A DNA stretch of 64,000 nucleotides, from NCBI RefSeq assembly GCF_010093595.1, contig NW_022985447.1:845218-909217 (forward strand), in the 5' to 3' direction. The position numbers were made by a program, and so were the translations under genes. This document shows, in pieces, positions 1-10,458 of this stretch (position 1 is the stretch's first letter; each line of letters starts with the position of its first letter). The notes under the pieces are model-generated. The model did not search any database. It was not told the origin of the DNA and was given only the letters and a program-made list of their open reading frames with translations. This stretch comes from Mytilinidion resinicola. Taxonomy: Eukaryota; Ascomycota; Dothideomycetes; Mytilinidiales; Mytilinidiaceae.

Positions 1-1513
1 ACTGGGGCAGCCAGTGGTGGTGCTTTGACAGCGCAGCGCAGCTAGTAAAACCCTCTCCTGCTGAAGGCTGCGAATTGGTGACGGGTTTTGGAGAGGTTGC
101 TTGGCGCTCAAACGGTAAATATGGGTACCAATTTTCAGGAATCGGCACAATGTCTTACGACTGGGGAGATGCGTCTTGCTGCAAAGAGGTCGGCATTGTT
201 ATAAAAGTTGAGAGCATCAGTTGAAGAAGGCATAGTGATAGACGCATCATTACGAGGATGAGAGCAATGAAGAGAGGGGATATTCGGAGTGATAACAATT
301 GAGAGCTGATAGCCACGAATGGGAACAGTTGGAGGGCCCTGAGGCTATATACACGAAAGAGAGGAAAGGCTCGAACGGTCGGAGCGCCTGGTATCGCGCA
401 GGTACGAGGTTGGATCTACATAAGCAAAAGCCACCCTTGCCCTTATACTGAAAGGGAGCTCGCTCGAGATGGGCGATGGGCCGACCCTTGGGAAACGAGT
501 GATCGGCCTTGCAGGATGGCAATGGCAACATAATCGAAGTGTGAAGACAGGCAAGCCCATCGTTGCGTAGACAGTATATGTTTATTCTACACGCCATGAG
601 AGAAAGAGCGGCCCTCGACGCATGCAATTCGTGAGTCCGCTCAACCTCGGAAGGATTGTGGCATTGTTGGCTGGCTGTTGGGATCTGCAACGTGGTGCCT
701 AAGGGATAAGGAGCTCGGGTACTGGTGTCTAATGTCGTACAAAGGTAGAATATGGTGAAGTCACAGTAACGGCGAGGAAGCGAGCAACACCATAAGAGCG
801 GCGCATTGCGCAACAAAATAAGAGAGTTCGCCTGTTAAAGGATAACATAGCGATTATAGCGTATGGACATACTAAGGTGTGGCGGGGAGAGATTTCCAAG
901 TCTTCTTTAGAAGGGTACCAACAGCCCAAGGCGATCCGGGACCCACATAATGAGGACAGCCACTCACGTCGCCTCCCGGATAGTTACGACGGAACGATTC
1001 CGGTATGCCGTACCGGGCCGTGCGATCTGGATATGTATGCCCGGCCCTTAGCTTCTAGCCTTTTATCAGACGACAACCTGCCCGAATCTGAGCGGGCATC
1101 TTTTTCCAACCACGATGCCAGCTGCCGTAGATACTCGGTGGTAGCGAAGATGCTACAGATCTAGGGACCTATCTGCATCGTGACCGTCAATCATACTCCT
1201 TAACGCACTCTCAGAGCTTCGACGATGTCTTCACAACACAGAGCAAGATGATGATGGGAAGGCGGCAATCGTGAGTGCTAGACTGGTATTCTAATCGAAG
1301 TGCTTTGCCTCAAACTACCTGACATATTCTGGTCAATCGCCGGCTTGTGCCATATCCTGCTCTCAATAGATCATCCTGCCCTATGATTCCGCACGAATAG
1401 TCTGGCTTCCCACGCCCGTCCAAGACGTCATGTGTCTACACGACACGAAGTGGTAGAATAGAGCCTTCTTACTCTGCCCCATCGACATCCTCCGAACAAG
1501 CTCGTCCTCTGCC
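1..1513. other. Intergenic, no supported gene
   Basis: I see no supported gene here. Reading frames occur on both strands, the longest being 188 codons at 250-816 minus, but they have scattered composition, no recognisable motif and no plausible splice structure. The left edge may contain the flank of a gene lying outside the window. Confidence 0.5.
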
Positions 1514-2311
1514 TCACCGATAGCTTCCCGACCCAAGCTCCTGTGCCTCATCGAAAGCTTCCCGAACAAGCTCTTCCTCGTTGTACTGAATAGCCTCTCT
1601 CCAGCCGCGGTCGTCATGATCCAGTTGTCCCTCATGCTCTGCGATGAACGGATGGGTGCCATATTTGCGGTTGTACCATAACAGATGGAGATAAGCCGGC
1701 CAAAGCGATAATGTGTCCCCTTGTGGTTGTATATGCGGCTGCGGAGCAACTATGGGCGGCTGCGGAGCAACTATGGACGCCTGTGGACCAAGAGAACCGG
1801 TCTCTGGCCTGGCACCACCGTGTGTCTTGTCGTGGAGTGAAGGCTTGCCTAACCCCCGTACAATGGGCTCTGGTATAGTTCTGGCGACCGATGCTTCCTG
1901 CATGTTAGCATCGGTGTCATCTTTCTTGCTCCCTCTTTCCCGGACTACAACCTTTTTTGGGCGATCATTAGGGTTATCGCCCTCCCGTCCCGGAGAACAT
2001 TGTCTTTTTCGTAGTGCGACGTTCGAATCCTCGCCGCCTGCTCTCCCTGCGCCAGCTTCGTTTTCCTCGGCTGGGTTGTAGATCGTTGTGAGCCGAGCCT
2101 GGCTCCTTTCTGGCTTTGTTACTGCGGGCTGACCGGCTCTGCGGACAGGGCTTCCAGCGTCCGGAGCAGAGATTCCTGCATGGTCTCCATTTTGCGGTCT
2201 GCTGCTTTGGTCTGACTCAACACCGTTTCTGCCGTCGCTCGTCAGCGCAGCATCACGCCCAATGAGCGAATGGTCATATACGCATTGTATGATTCTGGGT
2301 GGTTCCGTCAT
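1514..2311 (-). CDS. Hypothetical low-complexity protein (265 aa)
   Basis: An unbroken 265-codon minus-strand frame beginning MTEPPRIIQC. I do not recognise it. The first two thirds are polar, rich in R, G, P, E and D and probably disordered, with a small direct repeat (IVAPQP twice, around residue 185). The last 60 residues are more ordered, with aromatic and acidic segments (LHLLWYNRKYG, then an acidic run with EEELVREAFDEAQE). No signal peptide or membrane segment is evident. It has no intron and stands alone in gene-poor sequence, so it could be an orphan gene, a remnant, or a chance frame in GC-rich DNA. Confidence 0.35.
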   Translation of the reverse strand: MTEPPRIIQCVYDHSLIGRDAALTSDGRNGVESDQSSRPQNGDHAGISAPDAGSPVRRAGQPAVTKPERSQARLTTIYNPAEENEAGAGRAGGEDSNVALRKRQCSPGREGDNPNDRPKKVVVRERGSKKDDTDANMQEASVARTIPEPIVRGLGKPSLHDKTHGGARPETGSLGPQASIVAPQPPIVAPQPHIQPQGDTLSLWPAYLHLLWYNRKYGTHPFIAEHEGQLDHDDRGWREAIQYNEEELVREAFDEAQELGSGSYR

Positions 2312-3325
2312 TGTGTTTCGGCTAGGCCGCTGCAGGGCTTTGCTAGCGTTCCGACCGAGAGGAGGAGATTTGTTGATTCGACGGCCAAAGTTTGTTGATG
2401 AATCGGGGCTGTGAAAAGCTTTGTCACCGGTTTGTTATGCGGCGGGCTTTTCGTTCACCGCTTCACCGCTTCGTCACCTCTTCAATTTCCAGTAGTTTTG
2501 GTTGCATACTTAAGCTTCCATACATGGTTCACTAAGTTAAACACTACATTGTATTACAAGACTACAGCACAATAGCCTTCCACCGTTTGAGGTCTGTCAA
2601 CATATTAATAGAGTTCAGGAAGATCTTAGCATCGTATTGCAAGCTCGGTACGCTCATAGTTTCCAAATCTAGCCTGGGCAAGCGACGAGCAAGCCTATGC
2701 AGGATCACACGGAGGCCGTGGGCAGGTAAGGAATTTATCCCGTGTTAGACTACAATCATATCTGTACTTGGGTCGCTATTTTAATTAAGAGCAAGCGCCA
2801 CAGACGACATGTTAGATACGTCTCATTTGTTATGCCAGCGTGAACAATAGAAAAGCAGCCATTCCACGTCGCGAAATATCTACATTAGGTGCAGAAGCGC
2901 GATTGTAGACACTGAATGCATGTACAAAAATATGAGAGGCATAACTCAGATAAAGTTTTGGAGTTGCTACAAAGCGCCGACCCGTGGAGTCAAGCAGTAT
3001 TCACCCTTGTAAATTGTGATGATGTCCTCATCGGAGCTTTAGTATTACCCTATCTTGCTCAATCTATTACGAAATAGCTCACCTTGATCCATTGGATTAT
3101 GTGAACTTCTTATCACGCTTTTGGAGCATAATAGATGCACTGAAGTCTAAATCGCGACTTGCCCACGTGATCGTGAAATACGCTAAGCCATCAGGCACAT
3201 TGCACCCTTCCTCTTTACAAATTGCATCAGATCGAGATACCTTTTATCAAAAAAAGAGCTTCCAACTCAGAAGCACCAGATTCTACACCTATAATTACGT
3301 CAACCGAGCCTCTCCAGCATCCTCA
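2312..3325. other. Intergenic region
   Basis: About 1 kb of AT-richer sequence with no gene I can support. It holds the upstream region of the minus-strand orphan frame and the presumed promoter and 5' leader of the small plus-strand gene starting at 3326. The reading frame of that gene is open upstream to 3092, but the residues there do not resemble the family. Confidence 0.5.
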
Positions 3326-3622
3326 ATGACCTGGGCAACCAACCTCATCAAACAGCTTCAGCAAGGCCTCGCAGTACAATTCCGACCCTCCGGCCACTCT
3401 ATGCGCGGAAAAATCACTCATCGGTCCTTATGTACCGCCGAGCCGATTTCAGAACATATCTCAGTCGATGACGTCGTGCTGTGCAAAGTCAAAGGCAGCC
3501 ATTACCTCCACCTCGTGAAGGCAAAGTCGGGAGTGCGGTATTTCATTGGTAACAACGTCGGCGGAACTAACGGCTGGATCACGAAAAAGAGTATTTATGG
3601 GAAGCTTACGCGGGTTGAATGA
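3326..3622 (+). CDS. Small S24/S26 (LexA/signal-peptidase-like) fold protein, bacterial type
   Basis: A 98-residue intronless protein. It shows the pattern of a small family I know mainly from bacteria and cyanobacteria: an N-terminal helix (TWATNLIKQLQQG), then VQFRPSGHSMRGKI, a mid-region VDDVVLCKVKG, then YLHLVKA and a C-terminal IGNNVGGTNGW segment. The GHSM motif matches the G-x-S-M signature in which the Ser is the nucleophile of S24/S26 peptidases; whether a partner Lys is present cannot be decided by eye. I chose the ATG at 3326, not the upstream one at 3092, because resemblance to the family begins there. Substrate and role are unknown. The lack of introns and the bacterial look suggest horizontal transfer, which is inference. 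Confidence 0.7.
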   Translation: MTWATNLIKQLQQGLAVQFRPSGHSMRGKITHRSLCTAEPISEHISVDDVVLCKVKGSHYLHLVKAKSGVRYFIGNNVGGTNGWITKKSIYGKLTRVE

Positions 3623-4748
3623 TGATTGTATTTAAATGAAGTAGTCGACAACCCCGACCACGTGTTTGTAGATCGCCAATGGCGTCAGAATGTAAGAGCT
3701 CGGTATGCAGGAAGAGGAATGTATCATATGGGTGTTCGTAAGCTAGGTCCGTAAAACGGAAAGATATACACGGAAGCTACTGAGTACCTCCTAGTTCCAT
3801 ACAGGGCACTACGCGACCTTGTTTTCGTGCTGCTTTGGAAATGACGTTTCAAGACAAGCCATGCATGCAGGCGTCGTCGTGGCATGTTTCAATCGGGCGG
3901 GGAACTTGATGGCACAAAGCCGCAGCAAACAAGAGTGAGGTAGCGGAGACTGCCATGGTGGGGGGCGACGACTGGATTCTGGATGCCAGGCGGACGCGGA
4001 GCCATGGCCGCCACTCCCCAGCCCCAGCCCCAGCCTCTCCAGCAGCCTTGGATTTGCGATCTCTGGCTGCTCAGGAACAAGATTAGCGCTCCGTGGCTCG
4101 TTTAGGCGACCCGACGCCAGCCCGTGACTGCCCGGCCACTACGGCTCTGGCTGAGCAGAGGGAGAGAAGTGGGCTGAATCGTCATAAACTCTGGACACAG
4201 CATCCGGCTTGTGATAGCACGCGGTCCTTGGGCGCAGTTTGCCGTCGACGGCGGTCATGGACGCCGGGCTCGTGGGTGGCCTGGTGGCCTGGCACCCTGG
4301 GTGGGGATGCCCATCCGCGAGAATCAACGCACGGGGCAGCTATTTTGGGGAGCCAGGGGATGAAACACGAAAGTTCCCAGACTCCCTTTCTCGACCCCAT
4401 CGTCGCCCAAGCAGCCTCATACACGATTGCGCTCGCCGTCTCCTCCAGCACCCGCTCCACGCTCCTCGCATATCCATACCGACTCGTCTGCCGGCGCTGC
4501 GGCATGATCTGAGGCGTCCCTCGGCAGCCCCGACCTGCACCGCCGCACCAGTGGCACCGCCCTGTGTCCCTCTTTCCCGACTCACCACTCCGCTGCTCGC
4601 TGCAGTGGCTACAATTCTTTGCTCCCTAGCTCTTGGGCATCTTGGATTCTACGCCCCCCAACATTCGCATTCTTTGGCGCCCGCGGTCGATTTGGCGACG
4701 GCGGCAGCAATATCCCACCCGTTGGATTCTTTTTGGACATGAGTTAGA
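3623..4748. other. Intergenic / long 5' region of the tea4-like gene
   Basis: GC-rich and CT-rich sequence upstream of the SH3 polarity gene. Several open frames overlap on both strands (for example 4093-4512 plus and 4182-4505 minus), which is expected of GC-rich DNA; none resembles a protein. It is probably promoter and 5' UTR. Confidence 0.5.
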
Positions 4749-7700
4749 ATGACGCGACCCCATATTATTCGAGCCGGTACGTCTGCGCTGAACGATGCGA
4801 ATTGGCGCACTGTCTAACATTGGTTTGCGCAGATACGCTCGACCTGCAAGAAAAGACCTCTCCCACCGCGCAGGACCACTCTCGCCAGCCCGCACACCCA
4901 GCACCCCTCGGAATTGGCCCCGCCGCGCCCCATCAAGCTGCCGCGGTCAAGCAGGCCGACGACGAGCGCGCCGCCGAAGATGCCAACCTGCAGAAGGCGT
5001 GGAACGACTCGGGGGCTGCTCTGCGCGACGACCCAGGCTCCGACGACGAGACGACCCTCGTCAACAATGGGGATCAGCAACAGCAGCTGCAAGACGAGCA
5101 GGCGATACGCATGAATGGCGGCATGTCGAGCGCCGGCGACGGCGGAGACATAACCGACGCCGACATTGACGACATGGACGACGACGACATGATGGACAAG
5201 ATCTCGAGTTCGCCGTCCATTGACGATGGTGTGTATTCTCTACCTACGTCCCGGCCTCCGCGCCGCTCTTCTCTCACTCCGGATTCGACACCGACTCCCC
5301 CGCGGTGCTCGAAGTCGGCCACCCCTTCACCCAGCCTCGATTTCTCTTCTTCGCCCTACAGATCCACGCCAGTCCACCTTCCGCTCGCTGCCTCTGCTGG
5401 TTCAGACGATCCCGACACAGCAGCTGGAACGGGTGCTCGGCGGACATCTTCTCTCATTCCATCCCCTACACCATTTCCTTTCTCCCTCAAGTCAAGATTG
5501 CCCCAGGCACAGTCACCAAGTCATCTTCATCGTGGTCGTAAGTATACGCCGCTGGAGGCATCGAAACCAGGAACCAAGACGGTCCGCTTCGCCGGAATCA
5601 TGGACGCCTCTCCAAAACCGCAGCCGGATTATTTGACGAGGATCGACGCTCGATTGCAGAGCATACGCCAGGATTCCAATGTCTCGCTTGTCAAGTTTGA
5701 CTCTGGTGACCTTCGAAAGATGCTGCTCCCCTCGGACGACCCGCTCCTGGATATTGAAGACGGTTCTGAACTGGAACACAGCTCTGATATTGACGAGTAC
5801 TACCTCGTTCCTCCCAAGATCAACCGGGCCTTGTTTACCCCTAAAGAGATGTTGGTCCTGGACACTCCGCTTCCTACGCCGTTCGGATCTCCAACAAGCT
5901 CCGACTCTTCCTGGATAACCGACAGCGACGCCGACTCTGCCCTGGACATGGACTACTCTGGCGGTGATGATGACAGTGACGTTTCTTTTTCTGACGATCC
6001 ACGTTTCATTGACTCTGGCTGGGGCGGAGAGTGCTTACGATACACAGAGGACATTGATTTTGAATTCGTTTACGCTCTGCATACGTTTGTTGCGACGGTA
6101 GAAGGCCAAGCCAATGCCACCAAAGGCGACACCATGGTCCTCCTGGACGATAGTAACAGCTATTGGTGGCTGGTCAGAGTAGTGAAGGACAGTAGTATTG
6201 GTATGCGCCTTCCGCATCCGCTCGCCACGTCATCCACTTACGATCTCAGGATATCTCCCCGCCGAGCACATCGAGACGCCGACTGAGCGATTAGCACGGC
6301 TGAACAAGCACCGAAATATCGATGTAAGTTCTTTTGGAGCTTAATGGGGCATGTTCTAATCAATATAGCTATCTGCTACCATGCTGGGCGACACGGCCGA
6401 GAAAACGAAGAACCCCCTGAAAAAGGCCATGAGGCGACGAAACGCAAAGACTGTTCAGTTCACGGCTCCCACATACGTCGAAGCGTCTGATTACGACTAC
6501 TCATCCGACGAAGACGATGAGCAGGACGATTCGTTCGAAGGGACATCTCAACAGACCCAAGGCGAGGCAGCGCAAAACGGCCAGGAGCCAGAGCAGGAGG
6601 ACGCACTGGCTGTCCAACCACTCAAGGTCAACGGGTCCAAGAAGGAGGCCAAATCTTCGGATAGCATTGATACTCCGCGAGAATCAACCGACGACCTGTT
6701 GAAAGATAGCGACAAACAACGAACCAGTGACGAGATGTTTGATCGACCTCGTGAGTCCTCTTTAGAACGTAACATTGAACCGAAGAGCTTACTCGTGATA
6801 GTGGATCCGAAAGTTTCGCGCAATGGGACACTGCGAAACACAGATTCGTTCTTCAAAGACGACAACGCAGAGACACGGAAAATCACCCTTACGCCAAATC
6901 TCCTCAGAGACGATTCAAGTGGTTCAACGACGCGGTCCTTTGAGAGTAAGGAGCGAGGCCCTAGCCTGGAGAGTCTTGAGAAGAACGGATTTGCCGACAA
7001 GGCCAAGGATGAGAAGAAAAAGAAGGAGAAGAAGCCTGGGATGCTCAGTGGGCTGTTTAAGAGGAAGGACAAGAAGACCAAGACCCAAGATCCGGAGAAC
7101 AGTGATACTGAGAAGGTTTCCGAGGAGCTCGGAAGGGGCTCACCCCAGAGCAAGAACTCTGACGACTCGCCGACGGAGAACTCCATGTCCGAAAAGGAGC
7201 CTGTGGTGCAACCCCAGAGGAATCCCAGCAAGGGCAAACTCCAAAAGCAACCCCGAAATGGTGATGTCTCTCCTCCCAAGAACGCCCAGAATACGTCACA
7301 GAATACGTCCCAGAATACGTCCCAGAATACGTCCCAGACTGCAAGTCCAGAGCCCACAGCGCAGCTTCAGCCAGCTCCACTGAACTCCAAACCTAACGGT
7401 CAACAAAACTCCGGTACCATGCGTCTTGTATCCCCCGAACCTGAACAACCCCCGCAGGAGTCTCTGCAAGGACGCATACAATCGCCCGAGTCCACAGCCG
7501 AGCCACAACGGTCTCGGTCCCACTCCTCAGCCGCGAAAACAAATCCCATCGCTAACATGTTGGGCCGCAGTCCGAGCGAACCTCGACCTGAAAAGGTTAG
7601 AAAGGCGAAGCAGCGTATTCAGCTCGATGATTTCGACTCTTCAGCAGATGACGAGAAGACAGATCCTTTTGCAGACCCCCATGAAACTGCAGAGGAGACG

Positions 7701-8333
7701 TCCCAGCGCCGTACCGACCCTTCAGATTCTGCAGAGCGTTTATCTGAATCCCCGGTACATGTTTCTCCGAGAGATGCCCAACCTCCAGAGAACGAACTCT
7801 CTGGTCGCGAAATAGATCACGACGCACACAATCCTCCCGACCTTACGGGCGACACTTCAAGCCAAGACTCAGGATCACCAATATCAACTCCATCCCTCCA
7901 CGACAGCCCTTCTACATCGCAGCCCTCCGCGCCCAATCTCATCGCCTCGCGCCCGACGGGCACACCATCACCAACGACCCTGACGCCGCCCCTCACAAAT
8001 GTCCCAGCAGCCCCAAGTCGCCCTGCTCCGATCCCTACGCACGAGATGCAGCACTCCCCTCCGCCATCCTCAACCGCTTCCCTCCCCGCATGGTCAGACG
8101 CCAGCCTCCGCACCTACCTCGACGACGGTAGCGACATCCGCGACATGCTCCTCGTCGTACACGACACCTCGGGCGTGGTGCCAGTCGGACCGGAGCACCC
8201 CATTATGGCTGGCCTATTCCAAGACGAACGCAGCGCCGTCAAGGATATGGGTGGTCGGCTGGACTCTTTACTTGGCGAGTGGTTGGTCAGGAAACGGAAG
8301 AAGCAGCTATCCGCTCCTGTTGCAGCTCGGTAA
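4749..8333 (+). CDS. teaC: SH3-domain cell-polarity protein, Tea4/TeaC (Bud14-like)
   Basis: Landmark protein linking microtubule plus ends to the actin/formin machinery and PP1 at growing tips in its family (S. pombe Tea4, A. nidulans TeaC). The model starts at ATG 4749 (MTRPHIIRA), with introns at 4777-4832, 6201-6249 and 6324-6368 giving 1144 aa. The N-terminal third is acidic and Ser/Pro-rich. An SH3 domain lies at about residues 418-480 (FVYALHTFVATVEGQ, then NSYWWLVRVVKDSSIGYLP, with the splice at SSIG/YLPAEH). The long disordered middle has charged and Lys-rich tracts and four QNTS-type repeats near 7290-7340. The C-terminus (about the last 75 residues, from LPAWSDASLR) looks ordered. 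A canonical GTGAGT at 6751 with an AG at 6801 would be a frame-neutral 51-nt fourth intron. Confidence 0.92.
7290..7340 (+). repeat. 12-bp in-frame tandem repeat (QNTS)
   Basis: About four copies of a 12-bp unit (CAGAATACGTCC with one variant) encode consecutive Gln-Asn-Thr-Ser units in the disordered part of the Tea4-like protein. As the unit is a multiple of three, copy-number changes would not shift the frame. Confidence 0.85.
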
Positions 8334-9711
8334 CGTTCCAAATTCTGAATACTGAATCTTGGAATGCGGATTGTGATATCGAGAGAATGACTTGGATGGA
8401 TGCATTTGTAGAGGACGATTGTACGAACTGAATTGAATCGAGTTGGTGTTGTTTCTTGCGGGTATACCCGGTCTTTGCAACTTTTGGGGGGTTTGGGGCG
8501 CTGGTTCTTTGCTCAGGCGGATATTCATATCCTTAGTGGGAACTCGTTCTTGCATTTGGAATTCTAGGCAAGCGGGGATAATGCTTTGGTTTAGCATTTT
8601 CATGCATCTCCTGCATTTCGAGAATTTTTTTTCTTTGCTTCGTTGCGGCTGAGGCGTGATAGCCACTTCTTTTCCTTTCGTCAAAGTCTTTGGGCGACTC
8701 TCAACTGAAGTTTGGTGCATCTTCGCTTCTGGTTACGGGCTTAGGTGTAGAAGCATTTCACCGGTGCTTTGCACGGCGGGTATGGAGGTTTGGATGTATA
8801 AATATCGTGGGCGTTTCTGTGCTTGTTTCGGAGGGAACCATAGGGGTTCGGGGATGGGTTTTATGAGGTGGGATGGTGTATATATTAGCGGTAGGGAATT
8901 GAGCGCCACATAGCTGGCAGGTCTTGAACATTGTCGTCGTGCTTTTTGTGATGTGGTTATTCTTTTCTCGTGGTACAATGCCTCGTTCTCGAAATTTGTC
9001 CACTCGTTTACCGCTGCGTAAGGAGCTTCACAGTATTTTTAGCATCCCAAATGAGAGAGAAAGTCGGTGTTTTGGACAACTAGTAATCTCGCGAGGCCAC
9101 CTCAGACAGCGCCAACAGGGTGTAGGCAGATTGGATGTGTATCCGCTGCCCCCGTTTTCTATTAGTACGTTGGAGCCCCACAGACAGTGGGAGGGAAGTA
9201 TACGGTATCTATGGCAAGGCACTGTATGCTTACTTCTAGGTGAGTACAGGCTTCGAATCGTAGAGGGTTACGGTTATTGGGGTGGCACGCCGAGAACGTA
9301 TTGGTAAGAATGAGAAATATGATTGGTATAATGATATATGAATACAAATACAAGCATATGCTATGAGCGCTAAATGTGACATCGATAACATGATGCAACT
9401 CTTCATGCCAGTTCTCTTCGATTTACTCCTCATAAAGCGGGTAGCGTGTCTGCGAGGGCATCGAGGGCTAAAGAACCATGCCAAGCCCTCTCCTCGTATG
9501 CAGACGCGGAGGTAGCTCGGGATGATTACAAGAGTTTTAGCCTCATGGGCTCTTGAAGCTCCGCAGCATCATCAAACCGCGGCGCTGGAACTCTTCCGCT
9601 CGCTCGCAGCACCTGCTCAAGCACAAACCTCTTCACTTCACGGCATGTCCTCTCATCAGGCCCTCGAAGTGACTCCCTCTCCGGGTATTCAATTCGTCTT
9701 ATGCCGCAACA
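8334..9711. other. Intergenic, convergent 3' regions
   Basis: This lies between the stop codons of two converging genes (tea4-like on plus, Sec2-domain on minus). Short frames on both strands carry no recognisable protein. I see no RNA gene or repeat. Confidence 0.55.
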
Positions 9712-10458
9712 TCACCCACCCACCAACAACCCCCTCACGCGCTCAATCCTCTTCATCGCACCCTCCAGCCGCTCCAACCGCGCCCGCTTCTCCCCATCCC
9801 GCTCCTCCAGCACCGCCACCCGCGCCTCCAGCTTCGCCCGCGCTTTCCGCTCCGTCGCCACCATCTCGTTCGCCTGCTGGAACAGCTGCACGCTCAGGTC
9901 CTCGATCTCGCCGCTCATCGCGTGCAGCTGGCCCTCGGCGGCCGCGCGCAGGGTTTGCTCGCGCTCGAGCGCCGCGCGGAGGTCGGGGGATGGGACGGGC
10001 GGGAGAGGTGGTGGTTCGGTGGGGGAGGCTCGACGGGTGCCGAGGAGGGAGGAGAAGCGGGAGGTCTTATTGCTGGAGGAGGTGGTTGGGCGGGCGGGGT
10101 CGGTGTCGGTGGAGGAGCGGGGGGGCTCGGGGGGTGGTTGGGGGGGGGATTTGAGGCGGCGGAGCTCGTTTTCGTAGTCGGCGAGTTTGTCGACTGTAGA
10201 TTTGACGTTAGCTGGGGTCCTTGTGGAGGGTTCTTGGGGAGCTCGAAAGTGGAAGACAGATCCACGCGTACCGGCTGAGGTGGCCTTCTCGGTCAGGAGC
10301 CTGATCTGTGATTCTAGCTCTGCTATCCGCCGCTTGTCGGCGTCGTGGTGCTCGTCTAGTGTGTGTGCATATTCGGCGCCGCACTGTGGACAGGTGTGCG
10401 CTTGCACGCGCAGGAATGGGTCGTCTGATGGGGTCGGTGTAAGCACGGCGGTGGACAT
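9712..10458 (-). CDS. Sec2-domain (Rab GEF-like) coiled-coil protein
   Basis: A 248-aa intronless frame. After a short leader with a Cys pair (CPQCGAEY, about residue 23), a helical segment (ADKRRIAELESQIRLLTEK) precedes a Pro/Ser-rich linker. Residues about 165-245 form a long charged coiled coil containing SVQLFQQANEMVATERKAR, the hallmark of the fungal Sec2p domain that activates Sec4-type Rab GTPases on secretory vesicles. Full Sec2 proteins are much longer, so this is more likely the short Sec2-domain paralogue common in filamentous fungi than the main exocytic GEF. The start is the first in-frame ATG, with a frame-consistent N-terminus. Confidence 0.85.
   Translation of the reverse strand: MSTAVLTPTPSDDPFLRVQAHTCPQCGAEYAHTLDEHHDADKRRIAELESQIRLLTEKATSAGTRGSVFHFRAPQEPSTRTPANVKSTVDKLADYENELRRLKSPPQPPPEPPRSSTDTDPARPTTSSSNKTSRFSSLLGTRRASPTEPPPLPPVPSPDLRAALEREQTLRAAAEGQLHAMSGEIEDLSVQLFQQANEMVATERKARAKLEARVAVLEERDGEKRARLERLEGAMKRIERVRGLLVGG

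Noticed and set aside
250..816. 188-codon minus-strand frame
   Set aside because: Composition is scattered, no motif is seen, and frames of similar length overlap it on the same strand. I see no evidence beyond openness.
2018..2034. Sequence resembling a tRNA B box (GTTCGAATCC)
   Set aside because: No matching A box or foldable acceptor and anticodon stems at the right spacing. No tRNA was found elsewhere either.
5536..5545. Perfect-looking donor GTAAGTAT in the Tea4-like gene
   Set aside because: The frame reads through as plausible protein, and I found no acceptor nearby that keeps the frame better than read-through.
6548..7357. 269-codon frame antisense to the Tea4-like gene
   Set aside because: It is a shadow of Ser/Asp/Glu-rich codons on the coding strand; the sense gene explains it fully.
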